From Verrucomicrobium sp. (GTDB lineage Bacteria; Verrucomicrobiota; Verrucomicrobiia; Methylacidiphilales; GAS474), in NCBI GenBank assembly GCA_028283855.1, contig JAPWJX010000003.1, positions 124,001-188,000 of the forward strand: 64,000 nucleotides of DNA, given 5' to 3'. Shown here piece after piece: positions 30,538 to 38,135 of the stretch; positions within the stretch are counted from its first letter, which is position 1; the number at the start of each line of letters is the position of its first letter. The notes under the pieces were generated by a model. It had not been told where the DNA came from. It saw nothing but the letters and a program-made list of their open reading frames with translations, and did not search any database. A program made the position numbers and the translations under genes.

Positions 30538-30542
30538 GGGAG

Positions 30543-30570
30543 AACGTAGCACCGCTCCAATTGTTCGCAA
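30543..30570 (-). promoter_or_regulatory. promoter of DUF4142 copy 2
   Basis: -35 TTGCGA (30565-30570, preceded by TTTT), 16-base spacer ending TGC, -10 TACGTT (30543-30548), 5 bases to the ATG at 30537. Confidence 0.55.
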
Positions 30571-30631
30571 AAAATATCCTTTTTTGGATACGGTCGAGTT
30601 GCCTTTTCCTTCCTCTCCCGTTTCTGTTTGG

Positions 30632-32009
30632 ATGGAGGAAATGGAAGATCCCTTGAGCCTGGACCGCCGCCACGCGTGGCATCCCTTCACGCCGATCGAC
30701 GAGTGGCTCGATCCCGCCTACGAGCCGGTGATGATCGAGTCCGGCCTGGGGGCGACGCTGACCGACACGCGCGGGCGCGCCTATCTGGACGGCAACTCTT
30801 CCATCTGGACCAACCTCCACGGCCACAATCATCCCCGCCTGACGGGCGCGGTGGCGGCGCAGCTCGGGAAAATTTCCCACTCCTCTTACCTGGGCCTGGG
30901 CCACGGCCCCGGCAGCCTGTTGGCCGCGCGCCTCTGCCGGGCGGCGGGCTTCGATCCGGGCCGCGCTTTTTTAAGCGACGACGGCTCGACCGCCATGGAG
31001 GTGGCCCTCAAGATCGCCTTCCAATACTTCGCGCAAAACGGCCAGCCCGCGCGGCAAAAATTCGTGACGCTGGGCGGCGGCTACCACGGCGACACGGTGG
31101 GCGCGATGAGCATCGGCCGCAGCGCGGCCTTCCACGGGGCGTACCGGCCCCTGCTTTTCCCCACGGAGGCGGCTCCCATGGCCGGCTGCTACCGCTGCCC
31201 CCACAACCGCGCCCGGCCGGAACGGGCCGACGCGCGCTCGTACCGGAAGTGCGGCTGGGAGTGCGTGGACGACGCCGCGCGCGCGCTGGAAAAGACCGGC
31301 GCGGAGACGGCCGCCCTCATCGCCGAGCCGAAGATCCAGGGCGCGGCGGGCATGGTCTTCCAGCCGGAGGGCTACCTCGCCAAGGTCGCCCCGCTGGTGA
31401 AGGAAACGGGCGCCCTCCTCATCGTCGACGAGGTCTTCACCGGCTTCGGCCGGACGGGCGCCTTCCTGGCCTCCCAGGCGGAGGGGGTGGCGCCGGACCT
31501 GATGGCCCTTTCCCAAGGGGCTGACGGCGGGCCTCCTTCCCATGGGGGCGACGCTGGTGCGCGAGCCGCTCTTCGACGGTTTTCGCGGCGGCCTGGAGCG
31601 GACGTTCTTCCACGGCCACAGCTACTCGGGCAACCAGCTGGGCTGCGCGGCGGCGCTGGCCAACCTGGACCTCTTTGAGGAGGAGCAAACCCTTTCCAAG
31701 GTGGCGCGCGGCGCGGCGATTCTAAAAGAAGCCAGCCAGGCCTTCTGGGAGCTGCCGCAGACCGGCGACGTACGGCAGGAGGGCATGGTGCTGGCCGTGG
31801 AGCTGGTGCGCGACCGCGCCACCCGGGAACCTTTCCCGTCCCAGGACCGGCTGGCGCACCGGATCAACGAACGGGCCCGCGCCAAGGGCCTCCTGGCCCG
31901 CGGCCTGGGCGCGACGCTCTTTCTCATCCCGCCCTACTGCTCAACGGAGGAGGAACTGCGGCGGATGGTCGCGGCGCTCCTGGCCTCCGCGCGCGAGGTG
32001 TTGAATTAG
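30632..32009 (+). pseudogene. bioA: adenosylmethionine-8-amino-7-oxononanoate transaminase, frameshifted
   Basis: Class III PLP aminotransferase of biotin synthesis. The 5' part has RRHAWHPFTPIDEW, the BioA-type start, SIWTNLHGHNHPRL, GGGYHGDTVGAMSIGR and VDEVFTGFGRTG. At about 31513-31522 (CCCAAGGGG) one extra base breaks the frame exactly at the expected PLP-lysine motif: the read frame gives LSQG, while skipping a C restores SKGLTAGLLPMGATL. The rest, to LLASAREVLN, is intact in the next frame (31542-32009), including GHSYSGNQLGCAAALANLDL. Everything else looks functional, so it is a recent mutation or a homopolymer sequencing error. ATG at 30632 or 30641 (GGAGG just before the latter). 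Confidence 0.85.
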
Positions 32010-32040
32010 GCCGGGAACGCGCTAGAAAAAAGCCTCCACC

Positions 32041-32112
32041 GGGCAGTTAGCTCAGCGGTAGAGCGTCTCGTTTACACCGAGAGGGTCGGGGGTTCGAACC
32101 CCTCACTGCCCA
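32041..32112 (+). tRNA. tRNA-Val (anticodon TAC)
   Basis: 72 bases folding as a full cloverleaf: acceptor GGGCAGT/ACTGCCC, D-arm with AGCTCAGCGGTAGAGC, anticodon stem TCTCG/CGAGA around loop TTTACAC (anticodon TAC, reading GTA/GTG valine codons), T-arm GGGGGTTCGAACCCC, discriminator A. The 3' CCA is not encoded. A stand-alone tRNA between bioA and the secreted-protein gene. Confidence 0.95.
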
Positions 32113-32262
32113 ATCCCTGACCAGCCCGCCGGTTGCTTCCTGACCACTTGAGGGGCGGTACCATTCGCATTTTTCACCCGGCAGGGAGTTATTTTAAGAA
32201 GAGAACGGGGGAAACGTCCGGGTTGGCCCGGAACGTGTTTGTTTTCTGGAAAATTCATAAAA

Positions 32263-32763
32263 ATGAGCACCCCCTGGCAAAAGATGCGGTTCGGTCTGGC
32301 GGCGGTTTTCCTGGCCGCCTGGGTTTCCCACGGCACCGCCGAAACGATCCGCGACGACGGCTGGGAGCTGGCCCTCCAGCAGGGCATCCCGGGCAAGGGG
32401 GGATGGACCACCTGCTACGTCTACGCGCGGAGCCTGCAGGAATACTTTGAAATGGCAGGCGGGGAGAGCCACCTGGTGATCTACGACTGGACCGACTCCC
32501 ACCACTTCCACAACCGGCACGCCTTCCTGGTCTACCGGGGCGTCGACGGCCACTACTGGGGCGTGGACAACCGCAGCGAGAAGCCCCGCTGGCTCTGCGG
32601 GGCCACGCCGCAGGAATGGGTCCGCTCCTGGGAACGGGACAACGACATGCAGCAGCTGGTCGTCCTGGCCGACTTCACCAACAAGAAACTGGCCGGGCGC
32701 ACCGCCGACAAGACCCGCCTGGCCTCCGCCGTCCGCCAGAAGAAGGGCCGCGAGACTTCCTAA
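32263..32763 (+). CDS. secreted protein with Cys/His/Asp triad pattern
   Basis: 166 aa with a signal peptide (MRFGLAAVFLAAWVSHGTA). The mature chain shows GWTTCYVYARSLQEYF (C51), then NRHAFLVYRG (H86) and HYWGVDNR (D102). This order and spacing is that of transglutaminase-like or papain-like enzymes (Cys at a helix start, His and Asp on neighbouring strands). I do not recognise the specific family, so enzyme activity is inference. ATG at 32263 is preceded by ATTCATAAAA rather than a Shine-Dalgarno. Stops against a shared terminator with the convergent repeat-protein gene. Confidence 0.6.
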   Translation: MSTPWQKMRFGLAAVFLAAWVSHGTAETIRDDGWELALQQGIPGKGGWTTCYVYARSLQEYFEMAGGESHLVIYDWTDSHHFHNRHAFLVYRGVDGHYWGVDNRSEKPRWLCGATPQEWVRSWERDNDMQQLVVLADFTNKKLAGRTADKTRLASAVRQKKGRETS

Positions 32764-32781
32764 ATCCCGCGCGGGCAAAGA

Positions 32782-32817
32782 AAAAGGCGGCCTCCCCCGC
32801 GGGGAAGGCCGCCTTTT
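32782..32817. terminator. bidirectional terminator
   Basis: AAAAGGCGGCCT (32782-32793) pairs with AGGCCGCCTTTT (32806-32817), with an extra CCCC/GGGG inner stem. A-run and T-run flank it, serving the two convergent genes. Confidence 0.88.
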
Positions 32818-32834
32818 CTTTTTCCGGGAAGGCG

Positions 32835-33623
32835 TTAGTTGACGCCGGCGGGCAGGTCCTGCGCGGCCTTCACCGCGGAGAGCCAGCTGCCGAAGAAGCG
32901 GGTCTTGCACGCGGCGGCGAAGAGCGCCGGATTGCGGCGGCGGACTTCGGTGCTGGTCATGGCCACGCCCTCGTCCTGCAGGGCGCGGATCTCGCGGGCG
33001 ATGCCCTCCGAGGTCCAGCGCTTGCGGCGGCGGATCTGGTCGTAGTCAAGGCCCGCGCGGCGGACCGCCTCCCCCCAGCTGCCGAAGCGGCGGCGGGCGG
33101 TGGCGATGAGGGAGTTCTCCGTCTCGTCCATCTTCTTGGAGGAGAGGTCGGCGCCCCGGTCGGCCAGCTTGCGGATCTCGTCCAGGATGTTGTCGTCCTC
33201 CCAGCTCTTGTAGCGGTAGATTTCCTCCGCGGCCAGGCCGGCGGCGGTCAGGGCATCCTTCCAGGAGCCGAAGTGGTTGGGCCGGATGGCGGCGTAGACC
33301 ATCGGCGCGTAGCGGCTGAGCATCATGCCGCGGAAGGAGAGGTCGGCCCCCTCGGCATGGAGCTTCTGGACGGTCTGGATGATGCGCTCCTTGGACCAGG
33401 CGCGGTATTTTCGGACTTCCTCGTAGGGGATGCCGGCGGCCTCCACGGCCTTGCGCCAGCTGCCGAAATACCGGATGCCGGCGGCCAGCAGCTCCTGGAA
33501 CTCCTGGCGCATGTGGTGGGAGTAGAGGGGCTTGCCCGCGGCGCGCCAAGCGGCGATCTGCTGGATGACCGTCTCTTCGGTCCAGCTCAGGTTGCGGGGG
33601 GATTCGTTTTGGATCTCACTCAT
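32835..33623 (-). CDS. homing-endonuclease-associated repeat protein
   Basis: 262 aa composed of about four units of 55-60 residues. Each contains a W-x-E/K-x-x-I helix (WSKERIIQTVQKLHAEGADL, WEDDNILDEIRKLADRGADL, WTSEGIAREIRALQDEGVAM) and ends in FGSW followed by xAVxxAG or similar. This is the pattern of the homing-endonuclease-associated repeat (HNH_repeat), thought to bind DNA. No HNH or LAGLIDADG catalytic motif is present, so a DNA-binding regulator is more likely than a nuclease. Start MSEIQN at 33623 follows a convincing promoter. Confidence 0.65.
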   Translation of the reverse strand: MSEIQNESPRNLSWTEETVIQQIAAWRAAGKPLYSHHMRQEFQELLAAGIRYFGSWRKAVEAAGIPYEEVRKYRAWSKERIIQTVQKLHAEGADLSFRGMMLSRYAPMVYAAIRPNHFGSWKDALTAAGLAAEEIYRYKSWEDDNILDEIRKLADRGADLSSKKMDETENSLIATARRRFGSWGEAVRRAGLDYDQIRRRKRWTSEGIAREIRALQDEGVAMTSTEVRRRNPALFAAACKTRFFGSWLSAVKAAQDLPAGVN

Positions 33624-33656
33624 GGGTGATTTGGGGTTATGGTTTTCTTCTGTACC

Positions 33657-33685
33657 AATAAAATAAATCGCTTCTAATTGGTCAA
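33657..33685 (-). promoter_or_regulatory. promoter of the repeat-protein gene
   Basis: -35 TTGACC (33680-33685), 17-base spacer, -10 TTTATT (33657-33662), in a 190-base AT-rich gap. Leader of roughly 30 bases. ACCAAT/ATTGGT dyad symmetry spans the promoter and suggests an operator. The rest of the gap (33686-33811) contains an ACGCC/GGCGT hairpin and a CTTTG/CAAAG dyad but no gene. Confidence 0.6.
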
Positions 33686-33811
33686 AACGTAAAATGTTAC
33701 AATTCCAAGGCGGCGGGATCGCTTTGGTCACAATCAAAGCAACTCTCACGCCAGAAAGGCGTTATGAGTAATAACCGCTAGGGTAACCGGCCCGAAAAAG
33801 AGGCGGTTTTC

Positions 33812-34816
33812 TTAATTGCGGATGACTTGGACCGATTCCGCCGGGCCCGGAAACCGGACAGTCAAGCCGAGCAGGTGGGAAAGATAGCGGACGACGTGGA
33901 TCGGCGTGATCTCCGACATGCAGACCATGGGGATCTTTTGCGGGCAGACCCGCTTCAGGCACGGGGAGCACGGAACGGGGTACCGCTCAATGGCCACCCG
34001 GGGACCGATGGGGCGGGTCTTGCGCCAATCGGTCGCGCCGAAGAGGGCCAGGGTGGGTACGCCCAGGGCGGCGGCCAGGTGGCTGGGGCCGGAGTCCGGG
34101 CTGACGACGGCGGCGGCCTCGCTCAGGACCGACATGAGCTTCGGCAGGGTCAGCCGGTCCCGCAGGTCGGTGACGTTGGCCCCTTCCAGGGGAAACCACG
34201 GCCCCTGGCCGACGACGACGAAGGGAACTTCCGGCAGGGCGTTGACGACCTCCTGGTAGTAGCGCCAGGGCCAGAGCTTCGTCTGCCAGCGGGTGTAGGG
34301 ATGAAGGACGACGTAGCGCCTCGGCTCCAGGCCCGGCTGGGCGAGCGGGGGCGGCTGAAGGCCGAAGGCGAAGGGATCGGGCCGGATGCCGAGGTGGCGC
34401 AGGAACTCGAGGTATTTTTCCTGCGCGGGCGGCGGGGGTTCCAGAATCGTCTCCGTATAAAAGAGGGTGGAACCCTCCCGCGCCGTGGCCAAGCCCAGGC
34501 GGACGGGGGCCCGGGTGAGCCAGGTAAGGAGGCCGCTGCGCAGGAGGCCCTGGAGATCTAGGACCATGTCGTAATTCTCCGCGCGGAGCGCGCCTAGCCA
34601 CTTCCAAAGGGAAAGCCATTTTCCCGGGCGCAGGAGCGCGGGAGGAAGGGAAACCACCTGGTCGATGGCGGGATGGCCGCGCAGAAGCGGCTCGTAAGGG
34701 GTGAAGACGAGCCAATGAATCCGGGCGTCCGGCCAATGGCGGCGGAGGCCGGTGGCGACCGGCAGGGACTGGATGACGTCCCCGAAGGAGCTGGGCTTGA
34801 CGATGAGGATCTTCAC
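33812..34816 (-). CDS. heptosyltransferase-family (GT9) protein
   Basis: 334 aa. Opens KILIVKPSSFGDVIQSLPVA, the WaaC/WaaF-type first strand and loop, and has SPDSGPSHLAAALGVPTLAL with FGATDWRKTRPIGP in the nucleotide-sugar half and a CSPC cysteine motif near the C-terminus. It most resembles heptosyltransferase I or lipopolysaccharide heptosyltransferases of unassigned position. GTG at 34816. Distinct from waaF at the left edge of the window. Isolated from other LPS genes, preceded by the His-tailed beta-helix gene. Confidence 0.85.
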   Translation of the reverse strand: MKILIVKPSSFGDVIQSLPVATGLRRHWPDARIHWLVFTPYEPLLRGHPAIDQVVSLPPALLRPGKWLSLWKWLGALRAENYDMVLDLQGLLRSGLLTWLTRAPVRLGLATAREGSTLFYTETILEPPPPAQEKYLEFLRHLGIRPDPFAFGLQPPPLAQPGLEPRRYVVLHPYTRWQTKLWPWRYYQEVVNALPEVPFVVVGQGPWFPLEGANVTDLRDRLTLPKLMSVLSEAAAVVSPDSGPSHLAAALGVPTLALFGATDWRKTRPIGPRVAIERYPVPCSPCLKRVCPQKIPMVCMSEITPIHVVRYLSHLLGLTVRFPGPAESVQVIRN

Positions 34817-34866
34817 GGCGCGAGGGCGTGCACCTTGCCCCAAAGCGGCCCGCAGCGCAACCGCGG

Positions 34867-35766
34867 CTAGTGATGGTGATGATGCCCGTGACCGTGACCG
34901 AAGCCGTGGCCGTGGTCATGCCCGTGGGGGCCGTGGGGATGCCCGTAATCGGATTCCTCCAGGGCGCGGAGAGCCTCCGGGTCGTCGAAAATGCAGCGGA
35001 AGGGCTTTCCGGGCCGGGCAGCAGGCAATTCCCGGGCGGGCCGGAAGACGCCGCCCTGCCGATCGGGCAGGTTCTCCACGTAGCTCTGAAACTCGTCCCG
35101 GATCGGCGTGCCCGGCTGGTGGACGGGATTGTACCAGACGAGGGTGACGCCTTTCAGCTCCGGGTCGGGGAAGGCCGCCGGATGGAGAACGGAGGGGGAC
35201 ACCGTGCCGTCGCGGTGCTCGGTGACGTAGCGGTGGGAAAGCGATCCAAGGACGGAGTGCCGCCCGTCGGCGATCTTTCCGGAAAAGGTGCCGGGCTTGT
35301 CGATCACCGTGCCGCCGCCGGAGACCCGGGCGTTTTCCAGCACGGTCCGGTTACCGACGGCCTGGGCGTGATCGGCCAGCGCGCTATGGGAAAGGACCGC
35401 GCCACGGACCTGGGCGTCGGCCACGCGGGAGGCGTGGACCTGGGCCCCGTCGGAAATCGCGCACCGTTCCAACACGGTCCGGCCGCCGGGTAGATAACCG
35501 CGCAGCCCGGCCCTTCCGGTAACGGCGGAGCCGTCGATCGTCACCGCGCCGCGCGTGCGGACGTGGGGGCCGACCCGGGAATCGCCCAAGACCTTCGTCT
35601 CCGGGCCCAGCTTCGTCCCAGGACCGAAGACATGCGCGCCGGGAGCGACGAAGGCGCGCGGGGCCACCTTCGCGTCGTCGCGCACCCAGCCGCCGGCGGT
35701 GCCGTCGGGGTTGGCGTGCCGGCTCCAGCGGGGCCAGTCGAGGGGCAGGGTCGGATCTTGGGTCAT
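34867..35766 (-). CDS. beta-helix repeat protein with His-rich tail
   Basis: 299 aa. After a short start, WSRHANPDGTAGGWVRDD enters a hexapeptide-type beta-helix (VAPRAFVAPGAHVFGPGTKL, VLGDSRVGPHVRTRG, NRTVLENARVSGGGTVIDKP) extending to about residue 165. A second domain holds GVTLVWYNPVHQPGTPIRDE. The last 25 residues contain 13 His alternating with Gly, a likely Ni/Zn/Cu-binding tail. Paralogue of the gene at 15324 over the GGWVRDD cap and helix. No signal peptide. The AATAGCCGAA-type motif immediately upstream links the two paralogues. Confidence 0.6.
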   Translation of the reverse strand: MTQDPTLPLDWPRWSRHANPDGTAGGWVRDDAKVAPRAFVAPGAHVFGPGTKLGPETKVLGDSRVGPHVRTRGAVTIDGSAVTGRAGLRGYLPGGRTVLERCAISDGAQVHASRVADAQVRGAVLSHSALADHAQAVGNRTVLENARVSGGGTVIDKPGTFSGKIADGRHSVLGSLSHRYVTEHRDGTVSPSVLHPAAFPDPELKGVTLVWYNPVHQPGTPIRDEFQSYVENLPDRQGGVFRPARELPAARPGKPFRCIFDDPEALRALEESDYGHPHGPHGHDHGHGFGHGHGHHHHH

Positions 35767-35774
35767 ATCCCTAT

Positions 35775-35787
35775 ATATTCGGCTATT
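35775..35787 (-). promoter_or_regulatory. AATAGCCGAATAT motif, copy 4
   Basis: Minus-strand match at 11 of 13 positions to AATAGCCGAATTA, running into TATATA (35772-35777), a good -10, which ends 5 bases before the ATG at 35766. It lies directly after the phosphoesterase stop. Confidence 0.5.
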
Positions 35788-35788
35788 T

Positions 35789-36517
35789 TCAGCGCGCCCG
35801 GCGGAGGCGCTCCGCCAGTTCCGGGGGAAGGCCTGCGGCGACGATCTTCGCCTGGGCCCGCTCGATGGCGTAGGGGATGCGCCGCAGCTCCAGGGTCTGC
35901 GCGGTGCTGTCATAAATGGCGTAGGAGGCCCGCCAATCGCCGTCCCGGGGCTGGCCGACGCTGCCGACGTTGACGAAGTAGCGCTTGAGGGGATCGAGCT
36001 CCGCCTTTTGGTAGAAGTATTCGGCCACCCGGCCGCCCGGCTCCTGGGCGAAGAGATGGGGCACGTGCGTATGGCCAAAGAAGCAGAGCGGCGTCTCCTG
36101 CACGGCCAGGTTGGCGGCGGCCGCCTCCGCGTGGGTGACGTATTCCCACCCCTCCGGGTCCCGTTGGCTGGCGTGGACTAGGCTAAAGCCGCTTAGCCGC
36201 AGCTGGAGCGGCAGCTCCACCAGGTAGAACTTCTGCGAGAGGGAGAGCTGCTTCCGGCTGTAGGCGACGCCCGCCTCCGCCAACGCGTTGAAATGGGTCG
36301 CCGGATGGCCGCCGACGGCCTCCTGGTCGTGATTGCCCCGGACGACGGGGCCGTCCAGCGCGCGGATGCGGTCGAGGCACGCGCCCGGATCGGCGTTGTA
36401 GCCGACGATGTCCCCCAGGCAGACCGGCACCTCGACGCCCTGGGCGTACATGTCGTTCACCACCGCCTCCAGCGCCTCGAGGTTGGCGTGGACGTCGCTG
36501 AAGACCCCGTATCTCAC
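35789..36517 (-). CDS. calcineurin-like metallophosphoesterase
   Basis: 242 aa, YfcE/PP2A-like bimetal phosphoesterase. Metal-site motifs in order: FSDVHANLEAL (D8, H10), CLGDIVGYNADP, VRGNHDQEA, HASQRDP and FFGHTHVPH. Normal length. GTG at 36517 overlaps the stop of the TPR gene (GTGA). Substrate unknown; the DIVGYNADP type is common as a phosphodiesterase or protein phosphatase. Confidence 0.85.
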   Translation of the reverse strand: MRYGVFSDVHANLEALEAVVNDMYAQGVEVPVCLGDIVGYNADPGACLDRIRALDGPVVRGNHDQEAVGGHPATHFNALAEAGVAYSRKQLSLSQKFYLVELPLQLRLSGFSLVHASQRDPEGWEYVTHAEAAAANLAVQETPLCFFGHTHVPHLFAQEPGGRVAEYFYQKAELDPLKRYFVNVGSVGQPRDGDWRASYAIYDSTAQTLELRRIPYAIERAQAKIVAAGLPPELAERLRRAR

Positions 36518-37299
36518 GGCAGCACCCTCTCCCCGGCGGGGACGCGGAGGCGCCGCTCCAGGTCCCGCAGGTGGGCCGCCACCTTGTCCCAGGCGCGGAC
36601 CCGGTCGGCATGGTCCGGCGTGGACAGCCAGAGCCGCCGCCACCAGGCGTAGGCGCCGGGCAGGTCGCCGCCCCGTTCCAGCGCGTAGCCGACGAAGCGC
36701 TCCAAATAGGCGGGTGCGCCCGGGCGGCGAAGGGCCTCCTCATAATCGCGCGCGGCGGCCAGGGGATCGCGGAGCTTCTGCTCCTCCAGGAAGCCGCGCT
36801 GGAACCAAAGGTCATAGCGCTCCGGCACGGAGGCGATGCCGCGGTCCAGGAGCCGCTTTCCCGCGTGGACCCACTCCCGCGCCTGAAGCTCCCGCCGCGC
36901 CGCGCTTTTCTCCCCCAACCGATGCAGGGCGTCGGCGCTGGCGTTCCAGGCCAGCTGCCACGCCCCCATCTGCCAGAAATAGACGGAGCGCGGCTGGAGG
37001 GCGGTGACCAGGTCGACCCGCTCCGCCACGCGGAACCACTCCTTTTTCTCCCACGCGTCGGTGACCTGGAGCCAATAGTAATTGGCCGCCAGGGCGCGGG
37101 TGCCGCCCAGGAGGGCCAACAATGTCCCCTGCCCGATCCGGTCGCCCAAGCCGGGCGCCAGCGCGGGGAGCGCGGCCGTTCCGTAGCGGGCCGCGGCGGC
37201 CTGCCGGGCCAGGGAGGCCTCCCACACCGTCTTGGCGCCGCCCCAGACGAGGAGAATCAAAACGACCGGCAGCCAGGGTTGAAAGGAAAGGGCCCTCAC
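36514..37299 (-). CDS. membrane-anchored TPR-like protein
   Basis: 261 aa with one N-terminal helix (VRALSFQPWLPVVLILLVWG), then helical repeats with TPR character: YYWLQVTDAWEKKEWFRVAE, RSVYFWQMGAWQLAWNASAD, RYDLWFQRGFLEEQKLRDPL and AAARDYEEALRRPGAPAYLE. GTG at 37299 overlaps the stop of the ABC permease; its own stop overlaps the phosphoesterase start. Coupling suggests it works with the ABC exporter as a periplasm-facing partner, but this is inferred. Confidence 0.7.
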   Translation of the reverse strand: MRALSFQPWLPVVLILLVWGGAKTVWEASLARQAAAARYGTAALPALAPGLGDRIGQGTLLALLGGTRALAANYYWLQVTDAWEKKEWFRVAERVDLVTALQPRSVYFWQMGAWQLAWNASADALHRLGEKSAARRELQAREWVHAGKRLLDRGIASVPERYDLWFQRGFLEEQKLRDPLAAARDYEEALRRPGAPAYLERFVGYALERGGDLPGAYAWWRRLWLSTPDHADRVRAWDKVAAHLRDLERRLRVPAGERVLP

Positions 37300-38135
37300 C
37301 ACTCCCTCCGTTGGAAAAGCAATTGGGCCGCCGTCAGGATCACGACCAGATAAACCGCCGTGTAGCCCAAAAGGCTCGCGATTTCTTTCCAGGGGGCCGT
37401 GCCGCCCGCCGCCAGGTCGTCGACCAGGCCGAAGGCGCCGAAGTCCGGCAGGAGGACCGCCACCGCGCCGAGGAAGAGCTTTTGCGCCAGCGTCGCCCCG
37501 CCGCCGCCCAGCCACGCCTCCCGCGCCACCCCTTCCAGGTGTCCGGCCAGGTAGATGAGGAAGGTGACGGCGACGGTGTAGAAGACCGAGGTGGCGCAGG
37601 CCGCCACCGCCAGGGCGACGCCCGCGGTGAGGCAGACCTTCCCCGCGACGAGGAGCCACGCCTGGAGGAGCGCGGGGTCGCAGCCCTGGCGCAGGATCTC
37701 CCGCGCCGCGTCGGGATCGGTGCCGGGCAGGGCGGCCAGCTCCCGGCTGCGGAGGAAGAGGACGGCGGCCAGCGCCGCGCCCATGAGCGCCAGCGAGGCC
37801 AGGAGGACCGCGGCCAGGCCCAGGAACTTGCCCCAGAGGAATTCCCCTCGCCCGACCGGCCGGGCCAGGACGAGGGCGAGCGTCCGCTGCTCGATCTCCG
37901 CCTGCACCGCCTGGGCCGCGCCGACGACGGCGAAGACCGCGCCGAAGACCGCCATCGCGCCGAGGCCGAAGTCCTTCAGAAACTTGAACTCCTCCTCGAA
38001 AGCGATGCCGCCCAGCGCCCGCGCCCCGCCGATGGCCAGCAGCGCGCAGAGAAGAAGCAGGAGGAAGACCCGCTGCCGGGCCGCTTCCAAAAAGGAAGCG
38101 GCGGCGATCGCGGCGACGCGGCGGAGGGAACTCAT
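37296..38135 (-). CDS. ABC-2 type exporter permease
   Basis: 279 aa membrane protein with about six helices, including FLLLLLCALLAIGGARALGG, GAMAVFGAVFAVVGAAQAVQ and KFLGLAAVLLASLALMGAAL, and the intracellular EIEQRTLALVLARPVGRGEF segment that marks ABC-2/NosY-like permeases. Overlaps the ATPase gene by 4 bases and the TPR gene by 4 bases. Substrate unknown. Confidence 0.83.
   Translation of the reverse strand: MSSLRRVAAIAAASFLEAARQRVFLLLLLCALLAIGGARALGGIAFEEEFKFLKDFGLGAMAVFGAVFAVVGAAQAVQAEIEQRTLALVLARPVGRGEFLWGKFLGLAAVLLASLALMGAALAAVLFLRSRELAALPGTDPDAAREILRQGCDPALLQAWLLVAGKVCLTAGVALAVAACATSVFYTVAVTFLIYLAGHLEGVAREAWLGGGGATLAQKLFLGAVAVLLPDFGAFGLVDDLAAGGTAPWKEIASLLGYTAVYLVVILTAAQLLFQRREW

Noticed and set aside
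30632-32009. Programmed frameshifting in bioA
   Set aside because: No slippery heptamer with downstream stimulator is apparent, and the break falls in a homopolymer; mutation or sequencing error is simpler.
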